Origin: Buxus sempervirens | Taxonomy: Eukaryota > Streptophyta > Magnoliopsida > Buxales > Buxaceae | Reading direction: 5' to 3' | DNA length: 64,000 bases | Assembly (NCBI GenBank): GCA_947561395.2 | Contig: OX387190.1 | Coordinates: forward strand, 35,204,392-35,268,391 | In this document: piece by piece, positions 12,546 to 23,802 of the stretch | How positions within the stretch are numbered: the first letter of the stretch is position 1 | Layout of the letters: each line of letters starts with the position of its first letter | The notes under the pieces: generated by a model | The model's database searches: none | What the model saw: the letters and a program-made list of their open reading frames with translations, nothing else | What the model was told of the DNA's origin: nothing | Translations under genes and position numbers: made by a program

Positions 12546-15500
12546 TTACCAGCCAGAGAAATTCTTGTATTCCCCTGTTTTAACACTCAATTTCCTTTTC
12601 TTAGCCGCAGCATTTGCAACCAAAGCAGTGTCTTTAGCAGCAGCTTCAGTCTGTGCAAGTCTGGCTTTCAAATATTTGCCTACTCCACCCACAGCCGAAG
12701 AGTCTCTTGTTCCTGTTCCAGGGTTGCTATACCATGAACCCACCTTATCCTGGAAAAAAAAATTAACCAAAAAAAAGGTCAATACAACAATAATTGAGTA
12801 TATATATATATTCTGATATTATAGGATACTCAGACTAACATTTTCCTCATCACCAACATTCTTTTCATCACTGGCTTTCTCTTCCCCTTCTTCTTCATCA
12901 GGTTCTGTGTAAGGATTGACAAATACTGTGATACTCGTGATCTTAATTTCCTCCTGCACAAGAGGATGAGATAGTGATAATAAATAGTCAAAAAATAAAG
13001 CATATGAAGCTAAGCTCATAAGAGTTAGATTTTCAGTTAGAGTCAAACTATCAAAAATCAATTTGTACAACTTAAGTGATGAGAAAACAGACAGCAAAAA
13101 CTAAGCAAAAAAAATACAATGAAACAAAGAACAGACCCAATGATGCAGAGAAAATCACTAAGGGTGCATTTTCATACTAGAGAACACGGGAAACCACAGA
13201 AAACACAGTTTTTCCTGCATCTGCATTCATTTGAATAGTGGGAAAATGGGTGGGACCCACAGAGTTTAATAAATTGTGAGAAAAATGGATGTCTAAAATG
13301 CATTCCACTAAAGAGGTAGGGAAACATGAGAAAATACATCACAGAAAGCACTGGAATCCCATGACACATTTTCCCATTATCCAAACACGGAGCTAATACA
13401 GAAGCAACAGCACAAACAAGAATCCACAGATAACACTGGGCTGATTGGACTCTAGTGAATCTAAACCTCTATCACCTTTAGCTGGTTCTTTGTTGTAGGC
13501 CTTCAGTTAGCTTCCAGCAGAGAGCACATGACTGATAACAAGGATCTAGAAGAACCTGATAAATGCCAATGAAGGCTAAAGGGGACAAATAAATAAAATG
13601 ACTAATAATCATCAAACCCTTAGAGAGTACAGGCATGTCAAACAAATTCAAGCGCAAGATTTTCTCCAGCCTGCCACTGCCCAACCCAGCTAGATTTTGT
13701 GATAAATTGCTATTACTCATGAAATGATGAGCTCCTAAAAACCAAGTTCAATGTGGAGAGAAAGAAAAGTTCATAAATGATACTGTGATGTCCTAAAAAA
13801 GAAACCAAACAATGCAAGAGGTCATCTCCCTAATTTGAATTTGAATTGTGAAAAAAAAAAACTTTATACTAGGAACAAACTGGAATTCATTACTTTCAAT
13901 TCACCCAAATCTGACAGAATAAATATAATGTGAAATGCTGATAGAAGCAATAAGCTATTAATTCCAAAACAAATTATCATCATCATTATCATAAGCCATT
14001 TCCCACCAAAATGGGGTCAGCAACATGAATCTTGTCTCTCCATCCCACTGTATCAAAGATTATTCCAAAACCAATGAAAAAAAATCCAAATCCAATAATT
14101 GCTTGTTACCTAAGCGGCTGACAGGTAAGAAAAAATTTATTCCTTCTAGAATGGAAAGCATGCATCACTATGTCCAAAAAGAAGATACTTATCATAACTT
14201 ACCAGAGGTCGGTCATTGTCGTCAACTGGAACCTTTTCCATTGCTCCAAGTGTAGTCAAGCCACCAACAACACCACCAAAAACTGTATGTTTGAAGTTTA
14301 GATGATTTGCTGACTTGTATAGGATGAAAAACTGGGAACCATTTGTGTGCGGACCACTATTCGCCATACTCACAACACCCCTTCCTGAATGAACCAATTT
14401 CGAATTCAGTTCATCTTTAAAAGGCTTCCCCCATATGGACTCACCACCTCTTCCAGTGCCAGTTGGATCACCACCTTGAATCATAAAATTCCTAAATAAA
14501 ATAGCAAATAAGTCCTCTACAACATAAGAGATAAAGATACAATATAAAGTCAATAAAGAAACATATTAGAAATATAAGTTTTGGCACTTTACCGAATGTT
14601 CCGATGGAAAGCTATTCCATTATAATAGCCGCGTTCACAGTGTGTGATGAAGTTTTCGCATGTCCGAGGAGCTATATCACAATGCAGCTCTATGTTTAAA
14701 TCACCGTGCGTTGTATGCAGCTGCACATAGCCTTTCTTCTTTGGATTTTTTTCAACTTTGATATATTCAAATTCATTTTTGGTAACAGGATCATATGAGG
14801 TAGAAGTAAAGGACCGTGAAGCGGCACCAGTAGTGAAACGGCTTTTCACCTGAAAAATTTCAAAAAACTCCACATTAGAAGTGATAGTGATGGTCAAACA
14901 TGTAAGGGGAACTTTGGAAAGAAAGATTCACAGGGATTATAGATGCAACAGAACTTTAGATTCTTCTGAGGAACAGGGTCTCTTGCAAGAAATTGATGGT
15001 TCATTATACATAGGACTTTGAAAGAACCTAGATCTTTAAAAGTTCATTGAAGGAATTTATTATTATTATTCTCTTTATTATCTTTCATAATTGATAAAAA
15101 AAAATTATATTATTATTATTAAGAATCAAATTACTCTCAATTTTCTCATTCCTTAATCGTGCCAAAAATTGTATTTGAAATCTGAGAAAAAAAATTTATT
15201 AGCCAAAAAACTTCCTCAGAAAAACATCTCCAACAATGAAGACTACCATGCATATAAATCATATATGAAATACAAAAATAGGTTCTAGCAGCAGATTGAA
15301 TCAAATCATTAAAAGAGGATCTTTGATATTTAGGGGACGATTGCTTTAGAAAAGACTGACCATCTTTCCATTCACAGGAGCCCTTTCACCAGCCTTGTGC
15401 ATTGCTATACGAGCAGCAGTCTTTTCACTTGATGCAGCTTTTGCTGCTTCAGCACTTCTTCCATGTACTGAAGCAGATGCAGCATCTACAATACTAAAAG

Positions 15501-18500
15501 ACTGGACGTTTTTTACCTCCCCATTTGCACTTGATTTAGTATCCTCCTTGACATGGGATCTGGAAGCTAAAATGGCAGCAAGTGCAGCAGCCCTTTCATT
15601 CTGTGCCTTGCTTCCACCTCCCCCATGCAAAGCAGTTTCCTTTGCCTTCTCAGTCCCAAGATCCTGCAACATCTGCTTAATATCTCCAGATACATTTATG
15701 TTATAGGTTGGATCTGATCCCATCATCTTCAATGCTAAAAAAGCGACAAAACAAGAAGGAACAGGAGAATTTGTAATCATGACAAGAAAAAATAAAACAA
15801 AATAAAATCGCACTGAACCTAAAGATGGGACAAAGATTCTAGCTCACCTTCATCGTCAAGCTTCAGATCATTTTTAACATGATCAAAATCCAAGAGGACC
15901 TTCTTGTCAAGTGCATTAGGATTCTGCAGAGTAAATCAGCACATAAGATAGCTTGGATGAGTCTTAAAAGTGAAGCTTACAAGCTGTTTCAACCACTTGA
16001 AAAGTATGTACTAAATTATAGTGCTTACTTGAATTGTTATCAAGTCTTCCTTGGTGAATGGCTCGTCAGTAAGAAGCTCCTTCCAGTTTTTGGATTTAAG
16101 ATTCAGTTCCTTAATAGCCTTTGCAAGAAAATCAAACAATCAAACCACATAAAGTTGAGCAACATAGAGATAATTCATTATACATGTATTCTAGCAATGA
16201 TGATCAATGAAGTTATGAACCTCATAACAGAACACGTTCCCTGTAGTCTTCACAGCAACTATATGTGTAAATTCAGTGAAGACTTTGTTTAAGACTGGGC
16301 ATTGGTATTCACCTACAGTAACAGTAGGACAGGACCAACAATCAGTGAACTAACAAAGCAATTTGGAGCAAAGGACCTAGAAAATGCAACACATAGTACA
16401 TCTGAAAGAACATTGAGACAAAACATCTGTAACACAATATTATCTCCAAGATTCTGAAACAATGACGGAGATAACAGAAACAACATGCTCACTGAAATAG
16501 ACTTTTGACAAGAAACACATACTGATTCCCTATTATGCAAGGTAAACTCACCAGTATAAAAATTCCTCTTGAAATCTACTAGCTTAACTCATTACATAGA
16601 TAAGAGTGCTGTCCAATATCTGTTTTATTTACAGAGGACTGAGTTAAAATGGATACGTGCAAGGCTCATCACAACAATCTTATGCTGAAAGGAAACCATC
16701 CCTAATCCATGCATATGCATACATCAATATTACTTGCCAATTCTTAGATTCATAGGAATATATTTATACAGTTGTAAACATTAAAAGATGAAGACAAATT
16801 CCAAAATCCAGCAGCGAGATGCAGAACAAAATGAATGAACAATTGTTAACAAAACATGGGTATAAGCACTACCAAGGACCAATTATGGAGTTCTCTCGAG
16901 CAAATAGGAAATGTAGCAGGCAAAAATTCGTACTCATAAATCATGAATGAATTCTACCTTTTCTCGGACAACCATATACAACTCAAGTTGGAAAAGTTAA
17001 GAAGAATGGTTATTCATCCCAAGGAACATTTGAGAAGTTGTCCTATGTGTGTCATTTTATGACTTACAGGCAACAGTGCAGTCATGCAGATCAAAGGGAA
17101 AATTGAATTACGCAATCAAAATGAAAAAATGGACCTTAAAAATCACTTATAGACTCTTCTTTTTTTTTTTTTTTTTAATGAATCAATAGCCAAGATGTAT
17201 ACAAAAGGTCAATCCATTGGGTCAACTTAATGAACAGAACCTGAAAATGTCTAAGAAATTCAGCTTTCAGCCAAGGTATTTAAAAGATATAAAAAGAGAG
17301 AATCACAAAAGAATTTGAGACAACTTGTTTGAGATCATTTCCAATATACTAAAAGAAAACATGCTCAAAATTGTATTGTATATGTTGAAAGACTATATCC
17401 ACGACTTAATTGCACCTGTGCTTAGTGATAAGATATCAAAAGATGCTATTAAGCCAACAATAAGTAGCAGTGAATAAAAGTGACATCATCATATGGCTGA
17501 TCATAAGTAGGTTAACCACGTACCAAAAAAAGGGAAAATCATAAACCAGATAGCAAATGGATGAAAAGACCCACATGGATTAAAATCGAAAATTTCCTAA
17601 GCATGAGAAACAAAACTTTATGACGTAGACATTAGCCCATGACAGCCAAAAGAACTGAATCATAACAGAATGATCCTCTAATCAAGTAGGCATTCCCCTT
17701 TTTTTTTTCACTTAATGGAATAAATAATGTGATTTTATTGAGTGCAAAATGTTGCAGTCTAATGGCTGTGGCATGGACTGGATCATGACTGTGCACGAAG
17801 GAACATGGTGGCGTGGCAAGGCTGACTCCGGCCAAGAGTGGCAAACTCAAAAAGACCTTTTAGGAACTTTTCTAGTGTGTGGGTCCCATAACTTTGGGAA
17901 GGCATGTAGAGATCAAATGGAGGATGGCTTGGGGCCATGATAGTATGTAGAAAAAACTGGAGGTCGCCATGGGTGCTAGTCCAAACAACATGACAAAATA
18001 CCACCAAGAACTCCAAAAAAGACCAGTATGATTGTAATACCAAAGTGGTGTTTATTCCTACCAATAAGTATTTGATTTGGACTGCTGTTCATTGAAGGAA
18101 TGTTTACTTCTTCCGTCTTTACCTCTCCTTGTGGAAAAAGCTAACATTTTCTATTAAGCCTGGATCTCAACATTTCAAGAATGATATATAACTATCTATT
18201 AGGCTGCTGCAACTATTGTATAATCCTTACAAACTATGACATGTTTGCCTAAATTATTCCACATCACTTCAATTATGCTTTCTACATCAAGTAAACGTGC
18301 GGCTTAGGTACTGGAATCACAAAAAAGAGGTTACCCATCTCATGATAAACAGCTTCCGTTTTGAAATAGGCTCAGATTTAGAATCCTACAATTAGAAATC
18401 TATAGTGCTGTTCAAAAGTGCTACATAGTTCACCCAAAATCACTGCTGCGTTTGCGGATTGCAGTTTAAAACAATCTTTGGCTTTCCAGTGCGAAGTAAA

Positions 18501-19025
18501 AATAGAAATTAGATAAGAAAAAGAATTCAGAAACCCGACCTTCAGAATTCTTGTGGAAGGTAAGGGTGATGAGATCCTCTTGCTTAAGTGGAGCTCCTGT
18601 AACTGGATGCTTGCCGTATTTTCTGATGTAAGGGATTATGTTCCTGCACCCAATCCAAATGAAACTCATAAATTGAACAGTACACTAACATCCACAACGG
18701 TCAAATCAACAACCAAACTCAGAGATACCCACATTACGTCGAACACGCTGCCATCTATCGTACACACGGCGTCCTCGAACGGAGTGAATGTGAGCCTGTA
18801 ATCCGTGATAAAGATCAGTAACCGGTGAACACAAATAAGACGAAATCAACGCTAAAGAACTCGAAGAGAAAAAAATTGCCGGGAGGTCGCGACGTACGAA
18901 CAACAATAGAAGGGCAGACGCTTGAAAGGAGTACCGACTTCTTTGGACTTGGCGCCACCCCATTCCGTCGCCCACTCCGTTTTCGTTATGAACATCCGAT
19001 CCTTACTGTGCTGTTTCTTCCCCAT
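12546..19025 (-). CDS. CYP65: U-box/cyclophilin peptidyl-prolyl isomerase (CYP65/PUB49 type)
   Basis: Eleven exons on the minus strand join in frame into a 596-residue protein: 19025-18898, 18795-18733, 18643-18540, 16312-16221, 16118-16029, 15923-15848, 15734-15361, 14849-14593, 14491-14203, 12953-12840 and 12749-12546. All junctions are GT-AG and phases agree. The start is [18 protein letters not shown], shared with Arabidopsis CYP65. A degenerate U-box covers about 38-115, an Ala-rich linker 240-305, and a cyclophilin domain about 346-500 with [12 protein letters not shown] and SQFF motifs. The cyclosporin-contact Trp of CypA is His here ([10 protein letters not shown]), as in plant CYP65. 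The C terminus is Lys-rich and ends NFSGW. The family is nuclear and is linked to spliceosomes and ubiquitin ligation (animal PPIL2). The length equals the usual size of about 595 residues, so the gene looks intact. Intron 3 is 2.2 kb and contains no gene. Confidence 0.95.
13159..13396. mobile_element. Possible PIF/Harbinger-type MITE in a CYP65 intron
   Basis: Within the intron between exons 9 and 10, a 232-bp segment (13162-13393) is bounded by TAA on both sides and has Tourist-like ends: GGGTGCATTT on the left and, reversed, GCTCCGTGTTTGGATAATGG on the right. Inverted similarity between the arms is weak, so the call rests mainly on the end motifs and the TAA pair. Confidence 0.38.
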
Positions 19026-22000
19026 TTCTCTTTCGCAGAACAAAGAATGCCGCTGAAGTAAATTAGGGTTTCTGGTACGATGGATTTGCTTTACCGATTT
19101 TCAGCCAAAAACTTCTAGCGCTAGGGTTTTGTGCTGTTTATACCGGAGAATAATTTACTGAAGAAGAGCTAAAAAGGCTGTTGGGGCTAGGAAGAAATTC
19201 AAAACCGACAGTTGGCTTCAAACGGTCTCTTGCGAGTTGCGACCACCATGGCGGCACTTTGCCGGGCTCCCATTTATGGACGGGGCTGATGGTGGGAAAA
19301 GCGCAAATTACACAAACCTCCCATATATTAGAAACAACTATGATACTACCCTTAATATTTTTAAAATATAGCTCATTGTCCCTGTACTTCATATTTTATA
19401 ACATAATATATCACCCCTTCTATCAAGTGATCTATTAGGGTGCAAATTGGAAAGTGTCATTTTGTGGCAGCCAAACCAAACAAATCGTAAGCAAGCAATC
19501 AAGAAAAACAACTTTCTGCATTACACTCTCGCTGGAAACGTAGGTTTTATCGAGAAAACGAACATGTGTAGACGTACTTCTTCTCTTTCGTCATGTCGGT
19601 AGTTCTCCCGCGACTAATCGGATCAAGCCAGGTAACTAGGGTTTTCGTATTCCCATTACCAATTGACAGAGATGTCTCTTGTTTTCATTGCCTCCCCTTC
19701 TGATGTAACGAAAGCCACAATTTTATTCCCTCATGTACTTGGCAGCCTCGAACTAACATCCCGTCACCGTTAAACCCCTTAACCCCTTGTTGTTTACGGT
19801 GCCTTTTTAGTATATTCTATGTTTGTTTAACTGCTGTTGAGTCTTTCAAATGATCCCTTTGGTATTTTCACTGTCAATTTGGTATATTCTTTGTTTATTT
19901 TGCTGTTATTGAGTCCTTAAAATGACGTATCTGCCGAGTAACTTCCAATTTCTCCTTTAGTTCTTTAATTACCCGTTTATTGCTTGTAAATTTTCTTTGA
20001 AAATTCCTCGTGCAATTTATTGTCGTGGCTGTTTGTGACTCCTGGCATTACAGGATGGGATTCGCTTGTATTTTTGTCGAGCCATGTGGCATTATTTACG
20101 CTATGGGTTGTGGTTGCAGATCAGTATTCCCTTTTATTTGAGGCAGAATTTGGAGCTGGTGACGCCTGTTTGAGACTCAAATTCTAGTTTTATTTCTGTT
20201 GTTCCCATGTGGAATATTTGATTGAGTAGGGAATATGTGGTTGAGATGGAACATGTTTATATCATGATTTTAGGGGCACGCTAAGAGGCTTTATTTTTAT
20301 TTTTTTGCAAAAATTATTTTGATTTTTTGGTTTGATTTAGTGAGAGTATCTAAGTGTGGGTGGGAGTGATGGGTCTCTTAAAAAAGGAGATACGGAGAGA
20401 TAATTTTCACTTGCTCATCTGATTTCTCCGTCAAAACAGCCAACAATATGTGAAAAAAATAAAAGAATATTTATGGTTTGATTGGTTGTCCAAAGGATCT
20501 ATTCTGAATAAACTATAAACTATTATCTTACTGTCTCCTAACAAGCTAAAAGAGAAGAAATGTAGGTATCTGCCAATTATCTTACCCTTATTGTTGTAAG
20601 ATAAGAGCTCATGACATAAACTCGATCTTAGTTGGGGATTGTCGCAGTTTCAAACCAATTTGGATTGGTGATCCACCACTCGATTGGCAAGCTTGAACCA
20701 TGAGCTGAATTGAGGGCCCAAAATCTTAAAAAAAATAAAAATAAAAATAATAGATAAATAAATATAAAAAATGTGAGAAATTTTTGAAATACATCCATAA
20801 AAGTGGGGGGAATAAAATTGTCAGAGACTAATTAATATAGTGAATTGACGAATTGTACATTCACACATTATTGTTCGTAAGTACAAAGCAAAAAAAAAAA
20901 ACGCAATCAATGATAAATACATATATATGAGTAACAAGAAGGTATGCTTGCAATTATATACTATGGGAAGACATAAAATCGACATTTAAACACAAACAAC
21001 GATAATGGATGAGACGAAGTAAAAAAAACATTCATGAACAATTGACAACTGGATAAATTAAATTGAAAATAAAATGAACTAATACACTGAAGTTGAAGTA
21101 TTTAATTATATATATATGTCAATAAAAGAACAGTGATGAGATGATCAGTATAAAATAGAACCATAACTGAGTGTACCTGATCAAGGTCTTGAGAGGTTAG
21201 ATTGGCAACAGACTTGACTTGGCTCTTCTTATTTAAATGAAAAGTGATTGTGCTCAAACTCAAATGCATGTTTTCACATTGAGTAGCATGAGGCTTTTAA
21301 CGTCACTCCATCAATAGTTCCTATAGTGCATTAAATTTTGATGTTATACAAGCCGTGTCATCATCATGTTCCCTCTAGAGTGGAATTATAAGTGTGACAA
21401 ATATGAACTCCATGTACTAGCATAAGGGAAGGAGGAAGAATATTGACGAGAGAGTGGGTAGGGATTTGTGGCATTGGCATCCATTGATTGGCGACCATTA
21501 TACTGCACCTGATACAAGATGACTTGCTAGAGGACTGGCTGTACTTTTTGTGTACCTCGTCAAAAGGCAGCCAATTATCGTATCTTCCCTTTTCTATATG
21601 AGTTGCAACAATGATATCCTTGAGTAGGGTATTGCTGCTATGAGGTTAATTTATAGACAAAATAAAATAAAATAATAGTACTTGCAAGTAAATCTGAAGT
21701 TAATTTATGCTTTAAACATGATATGGTAAATTTCGGGCAAACGTATGCCAGGATTTCATTGAGAAATGGGAATCTTTTTCTCAGCTTAAAATTGTGTTTT
21801 GGGTTGAAAGGAGGGGGGGTGGGGGTGCGCGTTGGTGTGTTTGTTGGAGAAGGGGATTGAAAGACCATGTACATGGTCTTTTTAGAATCTCATGGTGTTT
21901 CTTGATTTCGTTTTTTTTTTCAAAATGACATTGATCATTCAATCCAGATAATCCAAAGATGAGTTGGAATGAGTCTGGGTTTTCCGTCCTGATTTGGCTC

Positions 22001-22766
22001 TTGTTTCCCTTAGGTAAAATTTATCAACAATCCTGAGTTGGATTGGATCGTTTGAAGCTTCAAACTAGGACAAAGTACTCCATTTGAACCCTTCTATCTT
22101 GGTATTAATTTTCTAGCCAAAGCTTACGGCCAATGACTTGAAGTTCTGAAGCTTAATGTTAAAGTCTGAAAAGTTTAGTGGACAACTATTGTCACTGTTG
22201 AAACTATGAAGATCTCTCATATGGTCCGTGATGAAAATGGTGGAAAAACTATATATCATTTGTGAGAAATTTGCATAAAGAACTTTGAGTAAAAATGATA
22301 GCTTTATACTTTGGGAAAGTTGATTAGGCAGTAGAATTAATAAGAAGCTGATAATTATTCCATTATTTACTTTATTAGAAAGATTTTTTTTCATGCCAAT
22401 AACATCCACCAAAATTAGATGCTTAGTTTGCATATGATTCCACAGCAATAATATGTCATTAGCTTCACAGTAGATGGACAAAATAACATATGCAAATAAC
22501 GGAATCATATGACATAACGAACCAATGGCTGTAATAGGCATTGAATTAGTTTCTGCTAGAATTCTATGAGATCAAGTAGGTAGCAACATATTATGTTATA
22601 TCAATGCTGTTTGGAGCTTCTGAAATTTTTGTTACAATGCATTATTTTGAACATTGTCATGACATCAAGCTTATTAATGTTTCATCTGTATATTCTGTGT
22701 CAATGGAATTCTAAAAATCGTTTCTGATATATATTGAAATGTAATTTATTTGATCTGGAAGTAGGA
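19026..22766. other. Region between CYP65 and the Myb/SANT-like gene
   Basis: The two genes are divergent, so this 3.7 kb holds both promoters. AGGGTTT (telo-box-like) words lie just upstream of the CYP65 start at about 19060-19130. A consensus splice donor follows a short frame at 19593-19631 and a splice acceptor precedes the Myb-like ATG at 22764. A non-coding first exon with a 3.1-kb intron is therefore possible but not shown. The rest is AT-rich with no named feature. Confidence 0.4.
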
Positions 22767-23802
22767 ATGGATCAAACTGACTCACGGTCGCATTCAGGAG
22801 AAGGCAAAAGGAAGCGAAAGAACATGTTATGGACGATTGATATGGATAGATGTCTGATCAAGACACTTGTCATTCAGGCTAAGAAGGGCTTAAAAATAGA
22901 TAAGTGTTTTAAGGATACGGCATATACTGCTACAGCTGAGGCAGTCAATACACGTTTCAGCTTGTCATTGAGTAACCAACATGTTGTTAATCGACTGAAA
23001 ACAATCAAGAGAAAGTATAAGATCATAAGTGATATGCTGAACCACAACGGCTTCACGTGGAATGCAAATACAAAGATGGTAGAGGGCAATCATGAAACAT
23101 GGGCAAAATACATTGCGGTTAGTAGAATGGTGTGTGCTTGATATTGAATGTATTTTATCAATTCATTTGAGTGTTGACCTGTGATGTATTTTATGTTTAT
23201 CATAGGCACATCCAGATGCAAAGGGCTTTAGAGGAAAGTCAATAGAAATGTATGATGAATTGTGCATTGTGTGTGGAAATGACCAGGTCACTGGTCAGCA
23301 GATGGGCAGAAGTGTGAAGGATATTGGTGCAAACATTGCAGCTGTGATTGAGGATGAAGAAGATAGTGCACCTTTTCCATTGCTGATTGAGCAGCTGGGT
23401 ATGGATGAGGTAGGCAACACAGGGGCAATGGAGTCATCTTCCCAGTTGCCAGGGGCTACAACGCAAGTGCCTAGGGGTAGTCAAGGAGCCTCTTCTACAC
23501 ACTCCCCAATGCAGCATAAGAAGGGTTCACCTGGCTTTGAGGTATTTCTAGAAACAATGTCTATGGTGGCTTCTAACATAGGGCGCATGGCGGATGCACT
23601 CGAACGACATACAAATGCGCTAAATTCGCATGAGTTACTCCAGGCTGTTTTGGAACTTAAGGGCTTGGATGAGCCCTCCTCAATGTCTGCATTTGAGTAT
23701 TTGAATGCTGATCCCATTAAAGCAAGAGCTTTCATGGCATACAATGTGCATATGAGAAAGATGTTCCTCTTTCGACATTTAGGTGTTGGCTGTGGCCATT
23801 GA
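22767..23802 (+). CDS. Myb/SANT-like DNA-binding domain protein
   Basis: Two exons, 22767-23117 and 23206-23802, joined by an 88-bp GT-AG intron in phase 0, give a 315-residue protein. Residues 15-135 match the plant Myb/SANT-like (Myb_DNA-bind_3) domain: an opening basic stretch GKRKRKNMLWTIDMD, a central helix with QHVVNRLKTIKRKYK, and the closing FTWN ... HETWAKYIAAHPDAKGFRGK. The middle is acidic, then Ser/Gln-rich, and the C terminus is helical. Related proteins are called L10-interacting MYB-like and share ancestry with the accessory protein of PIF/Harbinger transposons. The first in-frame ATG is used; the upstream codons to 22734 carry no ATG. It may be a host gene or a relic transposon ORF; I see no PIF transposase beside it. 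Confidence 0.82.

Noticed and set aside
19593..19631. Short frame MSVVLPRLIGSSQ followed by a splice donor
   Set aside because: Its phase does not match the acceptor before the Myb-like ATG at 22767, so it cannot be the coding first exon of that gene. A non-coding exon remains possible.
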